A stretch of 62,516 bases of DNA from Pseudoalteromonas fuliginea (GTDB taxonomy: Bacteria > Pseudomonadota > Gammaproteobacteria > Enterobacterales > Alteromonadaceae): positions 1 through 62,516 of the forward strand of contig NZ_JJNZ01000074.1 in assembly GCF_000690055.1 (NCBI RefSeq), in the 5' to 3' direction. Of this stretch, positions 36,753-46,007 are shown piece by piece. The notes under the pieces were generated by a model that did not search any database, was not told where the DNA came from, and saw only the letters and a list, made by a program, of their open reading frames with translations. Made by a program: the position numbers and the translations under genes. Position 1 is the first letter of the stretch, and each line of letters opens with the position of its first letter.

Positions 36753-38213
36753 ATGTATTACACAGAATTAAATTGGGATATATTTTTACGTACCGTGATC
36801 CCATTTGCAGCTGCCAACATTTTCATCATGGTACTCATTTATTTTACGCTTGTGCGCGAACGCATAGGTGCAGCCTACCCTTTTTATTGCGCTTTTATCG
36901 TCTGTTTTATTCTTTTCTTATGCGGCCCGATTATTAATGTTATGCCACTTCATGAAGGGAAAAGGTGGTATGACTTTTTCAGAAATATTTTGCTCTTTAG
37001 TATTGGCACCCCCAGTTTACTTTTTGCATTATTAACGCAGGCTAAGTTGCAACTACCCAAACCCTTATTAATAGCACCGGTTGTACTAGGGATTACATGG
37101 TCGTGCTTTTTCCTCTGTGCAGCCCCTTTATATTTTTACAGTCCCAATGAGCTACCTTGGTTAGTTAAGTTAGAAAACATAAACGCACAGCATATTTACT
37201 CATCTCAATTACTGTTGATCTGCTTGCAGTTGTTACTCCCTTGTATCCTACTATTACAAACAAACCTCAAAGCGTATGTTGCAACTCATGTTTATGGTGC
37301 GCTCACACTCAGTGTTTTTATGTGCATTGGTAACGCTTTTGAGCTGTGGGTTATTTACTATGTTGGGGCAAGTTTAAGTGCGCTAATTTGGAGCTGGGCG
37401 GTTTATAAAGATATTCAATTTACAAATAGTAAAATTAAACAACACACTGAACACCAAAATGCACTCGCTATAGCGCAATTTACAGCGGCTAATAATCGCC
37501 ACTTTAGCCAATTTTACCCAGACAAATCAAACAAAGCGTATCCGCTTAAAGAGCGTGTAGCGCTACTTGAGATTATCTGTACTGCTAACCCACATTTAAC
37601 AGCAACCAAGTTAGATGAGTTATTAGTTAAACTAAAAAGCTATTGCCACAATTCATTAAGCTGTTATCAGATAAGAGCGAAAGAAATCGCATTTATGATG
37701 TTTGATCGGGTTATTTTTCAGTGCGGGAATAGTAAAGTATTACTTGATGAGCTTGAAAATATCGGCAATCGCCTTGATGATGCTAACACTATCGTCAATA
37801 TTGATGCAGCCCTACATCACGTGATCACAGTATTAAACCACGCGCTTGATCAATTAAACAGTAACACTCCAGATCAACAACTCGTTGATAAAGTAAAAGC
37901 GTATATTCTTGAGCAATACCGCCATGATATCTCCATTGCAGATATTGTCAGCGCTGTGGGTGCGAGCCGCTCTCATATAATGAAGGTGTTTAAACAACTA
38001 ACAGCAACAACGATTAATCAATACCTAGCTGATGTAAGAATAAACCAAGCCAAGTTGCTCTTGCTAACTAAGACAGTCACCGAAACAGCCTATGCGGTAG
38101 GATTTAATAACTCAGCGTACTTTTCAACTGTATTTAAAAAACACACTGAGCTATCACCAAAAGAATACCAACAACACCATCGATTAAAGTCGTCGATAAC
38201 GACTTCAAAATGA
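36753..38213 (+). CDS. Membrane-anchored AraC-family regulator
   Basis: The 486-residue protein has about seven hydrophobic segments in residues 10-230 (for instance TVIPFAAANIFIMVLIYFT and AFIVCFILFLCG), a linker, and a C-terminal AraC double helix-turn-helix (DISIADIVSAVGASRSHIMK, and AYAVGFNNSAYFSTVFKKH). That layout suggests a regulator that senses a signal in or across the inner membrane and binds DNA from there. The promoter contains operator C and two TTGACYTATAA words, one of which recurs before the GH13 gene. Its ligand is unknown. Confidence 0.85.
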   Translation: MYYTELNWDIFLRTVIPFAAANIFIMVLIYFTLVRERIGAAYPFYCAFIVCFILFLCGPIINVMPLHEGKRWYDFFRNILLFSIGTPSLLFALLTQAKLQLPKPLLIAPVVLGITWSCFFLCAAPLYFYSPNELPWLVKLENINAQHIYSSQLLLICLQLLLPCILLLQTNLKAYVATHVYGALTLSVFMCIGNAFELWVIYYVGASLSALIWSWAVYKDIQFTNSKIKQHTEHQNALAIAQFTAANNRHFSQFYPDKSNKAYPLKERVALLEIICTANPHLTATKLDELLVKLKSYCHNSLSCYQIRAKEIAFMMFDRVIFQCGNSKVLLDELENIGNRLDDANTIVNIDAALHHVITVLNHALDQLNSNTPDQQLVDKVKAYILEQYRHDISIADIVSAVGASRSHIMKVFKQLTATTINQYLADVRINQAKLLLLTKTVTETAYAVGFNNSAYFSTVFKKHTELSPKEYQQHHRLKSSITTSK

Positions 38214-38370
38214 GCTTATTTTATCCAATTTCAACACCTTGCTGTAAAAGCCATTTCGACAGATTAAAGATACTTCTGCTGAAAAATTTCTATAAGGTAA
38301 ACGAGTAAAGTACATATAAGTAATAAATTAGATTTACCTATAGTTCATACTGTTATGCAACCTAACCTGT

Positions 38371-39270
38371 TTATCGACACTTTTTTTCAAGCTGGAGATA
38401 TGCAATTGCAAAATCCTCTCCCATGCTTATATAGCTATCACTTTCGTAATGCCACGCATCTTTTTTAGAATAACTATAATTACTTGTTTTAGTCATATAA
38501 CTTGCACAGATGTCTTGTTCTGTAAATAACTGCTGAGCCGTTTGAACACGTTTGATATATGGCATTATTCCGTCTTCTAATTTTGAATTTGTGATTTTAC
38601 CTATCACAACAGGAATATCGTCTTTCCTTAATGATGCACGCAATAATGACATTAACCGAGTAAGGTTATCTAAATAAGCATTCGCAGAATGTGTACTTGT
38701 GTGGGCATCAGCTTCTCCCTGCATCCAGATAATGCCTGCTGGAATAAGAGTGTCTGGTTCACCGTCACCATCTATGTCCGTTGTGGCAAAGGCATTTTGA
38801 ATCGTTTCTAATGCGTAATCATATTGGTTCTTACCTTCCCCTTCTGCAAAATCAGGCGACCAGTTACCATAACCTGTTTTTAGCGCTAGTCCTGTACCGC
38901 CAACAGAATATTTGATAATGGCAATCTTCTTATTTGGCATCTTTTTATTCAGGGTATCAGCAAAGGTCAACTCAAGGCCAAATCGATCCGAGTAGGTATT
39001 TTTATTACCATCTGATTTAAACCCTGTGCCATGGCCTGGTTGAACTTGACTCCAAATCCCTTCTCCGCCACCTTGTTGATTGTCAAACACGCCATTACCA
39101 TGAAAAATCATTACCTCTTGCTGTTTTAATAAATCGGCTGGCAAAACGTTATTGTAGCCATAACCGTCCATATTTGATTGTCCACCTAAGTAGAACACTT
39201 GATATTCAGCAGCATTAGCCGTAAGGGTTATACAAATTGACATCAGAGCTGTAATTAATTTAGTTTTCAT
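38371..39270 (-). CDS. Secreted SASA/CE6-like carbohydrate esterase
   Basis: The 299-residue protein has a signal peptide ending near LTANAAEY and an SGNH-like esterase core. The catalytic Ser block is LGGQSNMDG. The oxyanion Gly block lies around KYSVGGTGLALK, and a WMQGEADA motif is typical of the sialate-O-acetylesterase-like (SASA, DUF303) family. The catalytic His is probably in the AWHYESDSY region. It begins about 10 bases after the GH13 gene end, so both are co-transcribed. Removal of acetyl or other esters from a polysaccharide is inferred. Confidence 0.8.
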   Translation of the reverse strand: MKTKLITALMSICITLTANAAEYQVFYLGGQSNMDGYGYNNVLPADLLKQQEVMIFHGNGVFDNQQGGGEGIWSQVQPGHGTGFKSDGNKNTYSDRFGLELTFADTLNKKMPNKKIAIIKYSVGGTGLALKTGYGNWSPDFAEGEGKNQYDYALETIQNAFATTDIDGDGEPDTLIPAGIIWMQGEADAHTSTHSANAYLDNLTRLMSLLRASLRKDDIPVVIGKITNSKLEDGIMPYIKRVQTAQQLFTEQDICASYMTKTSNYSYSKKDAWHYESDSYISMGEDFAIAYLQLEKKCR

Positions 39271-39280
39271 AATCTGTTTC

Positions 39281-41897
39281 TCATCCTTTTATGGTTATTT
39301 CTAAATAGTCGATAATTTTAGCATCGTTGTGCTTGCCGCCACCAAAGCTCCAAAGTTCTGGCGTAGGCGTTAATTCACGATAAGCTCCTTCACCTGTGAT
39401 ATCCCAAGTAGTGATATATACGTGACTGTTCAGCCATGAGGTTACCCCAAAGTCACTTGCACGATAGGAGAAACTTATTGTTTTTAGACTCTTATCTACG
39501 GTCACTCGTGGTGCAATGCCAAATTTTTTTCCCTTGATGATGTGCATTCGCATTTTGGGCTGAAAATGTAGTGTTACCCCACCCATAAATCACATGACCT
39601 AGATCCCATGTCCAGTCAAATGGCATTTCAGCGTTGAGCATAGGGAGAGTTTTAATCCCTTCTTTACCAGGCAAATCGAAAAATAGGCTGAAGGCAACAT
39701 TGTCAAATCCATTAGTTGGTAGCCAGTCATTTGTGAGTTGTTTCATTGTTAGAGTTAGTTTCAGGACTTCACCACCAAGTTCGGTTTTAGCTTCTATGAT
39801 GTCTTGCTGACCAATACTTTGGCTATGTGTTGGAGCACTGAGATTACTGTTTAAGCCTACATCGTCACCTATCGGATCACTAAAGGTAAAAGAGCGATCA
39901 GGGGTCTCAACAAAAGTATCAAAGGTGAACTCATTACTTATGGTATTGCTTTCAGGGTGATAGACCACAAGTGACACTTGCTCTTGCCCCAAATTGCTCA
40001 CAGGGTAAGTGATCTGCCAATTTCCTGTGCCGTCTGTCGTAATCTCTCGTGCGGTTTCTAAGTAAGTATTCTTTATCAACAGTAATTTGCTATTTGGGTA
40101 GCTAGAACGTCCTGTTATTACAATATCCTGAGTGACGGTTTGTACTGGCCTTGAAGTGTTGATTGCTATTTTTCCGGACACTGACGCCACATTTACATCA
40201 TTGCTTTCAAGTTCTGCTATGACGATACTACGACTTGGAAATCTAGTTGTAAGATAACCTGATGCATCTAAAGACATACCACTTACATCACCAAATAATG
40301 TTCGCAAACTGGCAGATTGGTTTGACACTTTCATACCATTAACTAGGATGTCGTGGCCTGAAGTATTAAACATAACCAACACAGTTCTACCTTGATATTC
40401 GCGTTTGTACGCAAGTAAGCCCGGACCGTTTTTATTCGCAGCAATCATCTCTAAAGAACCTCGAGTAAATAATTTATCACGGATACGAAGATGAGAAAGT
40501 TCAGCAATAAATTTATAAAGTTCAGTCTCTTGATCAAAGTAGTCCTTGTCTGCCATATAGCCGTCTTTAAACATAGCCTGACGAGACTCAATCATTGCTT
40601 GGGCAGAACCTTGATAAATTACTGGGATGCCAGGGATAGTTAAAATAGTAGCTAAAGCTTGTTTAAAGCCTGCCACGTCGCCACTGGCTAAAAAACGGGC
40701 CATATCATGGTTATCGATAAATGTAGGAATTACATAAGGGTTACTGTAAACCTCCATGTGCTGCTTGATGCGATATGATAACTGCTCAGTAGGAAAGCCT
40801 TGAGCAAAAACAGTTTTAAGCTCATGGTGAAGTGGAAAAGAAATAAGCGAGTTTAATTCTGGCTTTTCTTCACTCCCAAGGTAACTAGCAACCCGATGTT
40901 CTGCATCATTTTGATAAGCTTTTGACGTATCAAACACTTCACCAAAAGCTAAAAAATTTTCCCTACCTGTTGATTTTGCTACTGCATGAATACCATCTGA
41001 GTCATGCATAAACTTGTGAAAAAAATCATGTTCAACGTATCTTACAGTATCAATTCTGAATGCATCGACACCCACACTTTTAATCCAATCACCGTAGATT
41101 TGTTTGAATCTATTAATCACCACAGGATTTTTTGTGTTAATATCAGCAAGGGTAGCCAGTTGATACGTAAACTGCTGAGAGGTATCGTTATAATCTTTAA
41201 TTGATGGTGTCCAATTATAGATATCAGCATTCACATGCTCTGTATTATTTCTGTTGATCAAGTCAAAAGGGGCTTGGCTTGGTGCTGGCTGTAAAGAGGT
41301 AGGTTTCTCCATTAAGAAAAAGTTTTTGGCCGTGTCGTTTGGATCGTAGCCGTCCACACCATTACGATAGTTGAAAAAGTTACCAGTATGATTCACTACA
41401 ATATCTTGAATTAGATACATGCCACGGCGATGCAGTTGGTCAGATAGTGTCTTATAAGTGTCTATTGTCCCTAAGTGTTTGTCTACGTCACTAAAGTCGA
41501 TAGCCCAGTAGCCATGATAGCCTCCATAATTAGACTCATTTGTCCACCATTGGTTAGCAACGATAGGAGTCGTCCAAACAGCAGTCGCTCCGAGGTTTTG
41601 AATATAGTCGAGCTGATTGATAATGCCTTGTAAATCGCCTCCACTATAATGGCTTTCCTTACTTGGATTGTATTCGTTAGCTCCTAAGTCATTGTTGTTA
41701 GGATTACCATCAGCAAAGCGATCTGTCATCAAAAAATAGATGATTTGATCTTGCCATTCAGGAGAAGGAACATGGAGCAATGGCTTAGACTCAGTCGAAG
41801 CATTTGACTTATTTTTAGGATCTATAGGCACGGATTGCTTTGTGCTACAGCCACATAAAACAAGTAATACCGAAATTATTTTTATAGGCTTTTTCAT
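39281..41897 (-). pseudogene. GH13 alpha-amylase-family lipoprotein with a C-terminal frameshift
   Basis: A lipoprotein signal (LVLCGC) is followed by a GH13 barrel: YFLMTDRFADGNPNN, DIVVNHTG, the nucleophile Asp in GVDAFRIDTVRYV, the acid/base Glu in FLAFGEVFD, and FIDNHDMARF. A C-terminal beta-rich region follows. The first frame stops at 39492. The correct continuation is in the next frame and runs to 39281, ending with IDYLEITIKG. The break falls at a run of seven A on the coding strand (39524-39530); with six A one frame of about 871 residues results. The catalytic part is intact, so it could be functional, a true frameshift, an assembly error, or a transcriptional-slippage site. It lacks the ATTGTTAACAAT operator found before the agar genes. 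Confidence 0.8.
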
Positions 41898-42287
41898 ATG
41901 AAAGCTAATGTTGTCTTGGCGGCTTTATTATTACTAAATACTAAGCTATTGGTACGGGTATCTCAAACAACACGCTATTGAATACGAATGCATAGTACTA
42001 ATATCGAAGCACAATGATAGGTTTAACACCTAGACTATTTCGTTATGGTCTAGGTTAAAACTTTTGACCTATAACCTCTAATGATTAATTTGAAGAGAGA
42101 ACTTCGCTTATAGACCAATCCTATATGACAGTAATCACATTTATAGCGACATATAACTACTGTGATAACAAGGCTGAAGTTTTAACAAGTACTGGCTTTA
42201 CATAAAGAATAACTAACGCTGTGAACATTTTATTTAGCACGCTCGCCTTGATTAGCTGGATGGATAATTCTTAGATTCAGTAAAGAT
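41898..42287. promoter_or_regulatory. Intergenic region with candidate regulatory inverted repeat
   Basis: This region holds the upstream sequence of the GH13 gene. GTTTAACACCTAGAC (42021-42035) and GTCTAGGTTAAAAC (42048-42061) form an imperfect inverted repeat spaced by 12 bases. TTGACCTATAACCTC at 42064 resembles words in the araC promoter. No gene and no ATTGTTAACAAT palindrome are seen. Confidence 0.45.
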
Positions 42288-42317
42288 AAAAAGCCCGCAG
42301 AAGGCTGCTGGCTTTTT
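42288..42317. terminator. Bidirectional terminator downstream of the TonB receptor gene
   Basis: AAAAAGCC-C-GCAG pairs with CTGC-T-GGCTTTTT around AAGG (one mismatched pair), giving T runs on both strands. It lies 15 bases past the receptor stop at 42332. Confidence 0.85.
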
Positions 42318-42331
42318 ATTAAATCAAAAAT

Positions 42332-45300
42332 TTAGAAATTAATACGGGTATTAAGTCTAAATGTACGTCCGGTATGATATTGATAAACCGTACGAGATTT
42401 AGTGGCTTCACCTTCAAGTGGGCTGCCTTCATCAAAGGTTACACCACCCGCTTGTAAGAATCGGCTAGTGAAGTACTGACGAACTCCTTCATCTGTTAAG
42501 TTAGCGACTTGGAAAGAAATACTGATATTATTATTCATTTTATAACTTGCTGAAAAATCAAGTGTTTGACGACCCTCTTCCCAAAGTGAACCATTCTCCC
42601 AAGAACGTTGTACTAACTGATCTGTAGTCCCTTGATAAGATAGGCGTAATTGGTGACCATTTTTCTCCCAGAAACCCGTTAAGTTGTAGCTGTGTTCAGG
42701 TGTATAAGCAACAGCAAGTGATGGCACTTTAACGTTGCTATCGATAGAAGATACTTCTTGGTCATACTCTGAATCTTGATAAGTATAGTTAGCCTGCATA
42801 CCTAAACCAGACCATATACCTGGTAAGTTGTCGTAGGTTTGCATGTATTGTAGCTCTAGACCTTTGATAGACGCGCCTTTACCATTTTTAATACGGGTAG
42901 TATTAAACTTGGCACACATTTGCTCTAAATCACCTGAGTACATCCAATCTAGCTCGTAGTCTTGGCCGCCCTGAAAACGCTTAGGCATACACCCTTCTAA
43001 GCTATCTTGGCCAGCAATCAGTACGAGATCGTTTGGATCGTATGTTTCACCCTCAGTTAAACCAACATCGCGTAAATCATCCATATAAGTAACGATTGTT
43101 TCTGATTCTTCAAAGTTAGTCATATCTTTATAGAATAACGTCGCGGCTAATAAGCCCGATTCATTAAAGTACCATTCATAAGATAAATCTAAATTAAATG
43201 ATTCAAGAGGATCTAATTTAGGGTTAGTCAGTGTAATTGAGTTATTACGATTTTCGCCGCCCCATTGCGTTTCTCTAACTTTAAAACCTGGGCGAAGCGA
43301 GTCAATTTGCGGGCGTGCCATTGTTTTTGATGCTGCGAAACGAATAATGGTATCTTCACTGTATAAGTAATTTAGATTTAAGCTCGGTAAAAATAGGTCA
43401 TACTCATGCTCATCCGTAACAGCAAAAGAACGCAAGCTTCTGTCTTCTGTTGGTAATAAGTTACCTGCTTCATCATAAACTCGTTCACCGTATATCCAAT
43501 GTTTCTCTGTAGACACATCAGAATGACGCCATAAATACCATTCTGATTCAAACTCACTACCTTGTATTGTATTTGGATCATGGCATGGACCTTGATCTGG
43601 GATCCTGACATCATCAGTCTTATCATTGGTTCCTAAGGTGTCATAACCCAAGCCATCTGTTCTAGACCAACGAATTTCTTCATTATAATCGGTACCGTAA
43701 AACGGAGTCGCAGCACAAAGCGGTAAACTTGGGTCACGTAGCTCAGCAAGCTTGAATGGGTCCATTAAACGGGCATTATTTGAAGGGTCATAAGCAAACT
43801 GCACACCTGATGCACCTTGAACTTCAACCGTTGTTTTGACATAACGAACACCGACATCACCGCTAATGCGTCCATCTAATAACTCAAAGTTAAGCTTTGT
43901 GTAAAATGCTAGGTTATCTAATTCTGTATTTCGGGTATTTGAATCATCAGTATTAAATGCCACTTCGGGACTGCCCAACGCCACTTCAAACGCTTTAAAT
44001 GCAGAAAAGCTACTCCAACCATCTGTCACAGCATCACGGCCATAGCCAAGGCCTGCCATAAAGTCATCAACTGGGAACTCTTCACCATCGGTTACCATTT
44101 CACCTGTAATATCGCGCAGGCCACTACCAAGTACAGCAGGCAAGCCAGTGTTTGGGTTTGTTACAACGACCCCTTCGCCTACGCTATTAAATGTACCTTG
44201 TTGCGCGTCAACATACTTAGTACGGTTAGACCACTTAGCGCCAAATTCAATCGAACGAAAGTTATCTGAAGCAAGCACGTAGTCAAAGTCGACAAATAAT
44301 GACTTTTGCTCATCTTCGACCCTGTTTAATGTTCTGCTCATATAAGATAAATGCTGAGCATCTAATTCGTCAGGATTAAACCCTGTAGTACTGTAGTTAT
44401 CCCACAGGCTGTCTGGATCACCAAAAGTATCATTTTCGCCATAATCAATTAAGCCCGTACCTGTCACTAAATTACATTGACCACTAGTGCAATCATAACC
44501 AACAGGCTCCATATCTTCTGGCGGAACATTTAGCAAACTCCAAGCACTAATATTAGCAAAGTTTTGTAATGCCACGTATACAGAGTTATTTGGTATTTGC
44601 TCTGTTTTTGAGTAACCAATGCCCGCATCCATCGTTAGTGCATCACTAAAGTTATGCTTCATATCTAAAGAAAATATTTGATTTTTGTTCTCAAAATCAC
44701 CCTCAGATTGTACTAAACCACCACTGCCAAAACGGTTAACGAATTTAGTAAATGTATTAGTTTCTAAATCAATGGTACGCCAATCTTGCTCAGGATCTGT
44801 AAACCCAGCTGATACACCTGATAAACCAGGGTCTTCACCTTCAATCAAGTTTTTAGTCTCTACTGAGCGAGTATTAATACCATGCATTGAGTTATTTATA
44901 TCTTGCTTACCCAAAATAGCATTAAAATTAAATTCAGTATTCTCTGATGCTATCCATTGCAAACCAATATTAAAATTAGTTCTATCATTTTCACTTTCAT
45001 GATATTGATACTGAACATTACGAGGGGCTATACCAACAACGTTTTCAACAATATTACCGTTTGTATCTGTAGCTAGAGGCGACTCTAATGCATACCACTC
45101 CGTTGCTGAAAATTGGTCTTTACGATAAGTATTTGTTTCTTTAACTGCGGTAACCACCACACCAAACGTATCATCAAAAAATTTTCTTGAAAAAGTACCT
45201 GATACTTTGTAGTTATCTTCTTCAGACAGATCGTTATAACGGCCTTCAAGTGTTACCGTATTTATTTCATAATTTAAATCAAGTGGCTTGGTTGTACTAA

Positions 45301-45799
45301 GGTTAATATTTGCGCCCAACGCACCTTCTTCATGATCTGCACTTGGGGTTTTTACAACCTCTATCTTAGATAAGATATCTGAAGAATACTGTGATAAATC
45401 GACACCTTGGCTATAGCCAGTTGAGCCCAATTGCACCCCATTCATACTAATATTGTTTTGTTGTGAATTAGCGCCACGAACAGTTACCCGTGCGCCTTCA
45501 CCATCAACAGTTTGTACAGATACCCCTGTTACGCGTGAAAGCGCATCAGCGATGTTTTGATCAGTGGACTTACCGATGTCTTCTGCGTTGATTGAATCAA
45601 CAACGTTTTCTGCAAAGCGTTTATCGTTAATTGATTTTTTTACACTTGCCGCTAAACCGCTAACTTCAATGATCTCAATATCAGTTTCTGCTTTCGTTTT
45701 TTCTTGTGTGTTTTCATCTTGCTTGGCATATACCAATTGTGTCGCAAGTACTGCAGCCGTTATTGCGCTTAACTTAAACGCTTTGTTGATGATTGTCAT
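42332..45799 (-). CDS. TonB-dependent outer-membrane receptor
   Basis: The 1155-residue protein has a signal peptide (ending near TQLVYAKQ), a plug domain from about residue 55 (IEIIEVSGLAASVKKSIN, ALSRVTGVSVQTVDGEGA, RVTVRGANSQQNNISMNGV), and a long beta-barrel that ends in the terminal phenylalanine required for outer-membrane insertion. This is the size class used by Alteromonadales for oligosaccharides. Its promoter holds three copies of the island operator, so the likely cargo is agar oligosaccharides. No SusD-like partner is present, as expected in Gammaproteobacteria. Confidence 0.92.
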   Translation of the reverse strand: MTIINKAFKLSAITAAVLATQLVYAKQDENTQEKTKAETDIEIIEVSGLAASVKKSINDKRFAENVVDSINAEDIGKSTDQNIADALSRVTGVSVQTVDGEGARVTVRGANSQQNNISMNGVQLGSTGYSQGVDLSQYSSDILSKIEVVKTPSADHEEGALGANINLSTTKPLDLNYEINTVTLEGRYNDLSEEDNYKVSGTFSRKFFDDTFGVVVTAVKETNTYRKDQFSATEWYALESPLATDTNGNIVENVVGIAPRNVQYQYHESENDRTNFNIGLQWIASENTEFNFNAILGKQDINNSMHGINTRSVETKNLIEGEDPGLSGVSAGFTDPEQDWRTIDLETNTFTKFVNRFGSGGLVQSEGDFENKNQIFSLDMKHNFSDALTMDAGIGYSKTEQIPNNSVYVALQNFANISAWSLLNVPPEDMEPVGYDCTSGQCNLVTGTGLIDYGENDTFGDPDSLWDNYSTTGFNPDELDAQHLSYMSRTLNRVEDEQKSLFVDFDYVLASDNFRSIEFGAKWSNRTKYVDAQQGTFNSVGEGVVVTNPNTGLPAVLGSGLRDITGEMVTDGEEFPVDDFMAGLGYGRDAVTDGWSSFSAFKAFEVALGSPEVAFNTDDSNTRNTELDNLAFYTKLNFELLDGRISGDVGVRYVKTTVEVQGASGVQFAYDPSNNARLMDPFKLAELRDPSLPLCAATPFYGTDYNEEIRWSRTDGLGYDTLGTNDKTDDVRIPDQGPCHDPNTIQGSEFESEWYLWRHSDVSTEKHWIYGERVYDEAGNLLPTEDRSLRSFAVTDEHEYDLFLPSLNLNYLYSEDTIIRFAASKTMARPQIDSLRPGFKVRETQWGGENRNNSITLTNPKLDPLESFNLDLSYEWYFNESGLLAATLFYKDMTNFEESETIVTYMDDLRDVGLTEGETYDPNDLVLIAGQDSLEGCMPKRFQGGQDYELDWMYSGDLEQMCAKFNTTRIKNGKGASIKGLELQYMQTYDNLPGIWSGLGMQANYTYQDSEYDQEVSSIDSNVKVPSLAVAYTPEHSYNLTGFWEKNGHQLRLSYQGTTDQLVQRSWENGSLWEEGRQTLDFSASYKMNNNISISFQVANLTDEGVRQYFTSRFLQAGGVTFDEGSPLEGEATKSRTVYQYHTGRTFRLNTRINF

Positions 45800-45843
45800 G
45801 TGTGTTCCCTTTCTAAGGTTTTATTATGTTATCGGGTTAATCT

Positions 45844-45898
45844 TTTGTAAACAATAATATAACAACCAAACAATTGTCAACTGTATTTTGTTAACAAT
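45844..45898. promoter_or_regulatory. Operator cluster D, three sites
   Basis: TTTGTTAACAAT (45887-45898) is a near-perfect site. TTTGTAAACAAT (45844-45855) and ATTGTCAACTGT (45873-45884) are weaker neighbours. They precede the TonB receptor gene by 45-99 bp, so several regulator dimers could bind there. Confidence 0.65.
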
Positions 45899-46007
45899 AT
45901 ATACGTAATTGTAAAAAAACAATTTATTGCCTAAGCAGTAAATTGCTCTTAACTAGCAGTGTTAAAATAGCTTTCACACAGCGCTTAGCGTAAATAGGTG
46001 AGCCTAA

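Noticed and set aside
39281..39586. Separate small gene overlapping the end of GH13
   Set aside because: Its sequence continues the GH13 C-terminus in another frame and has no start of its own worth trusting; it is the second half of the frameshifted gene.
45564..45857. Plus-strand open frame over the TonB receptor start
   Set aside because: Antisense shadow of the signal peptide and plug region.
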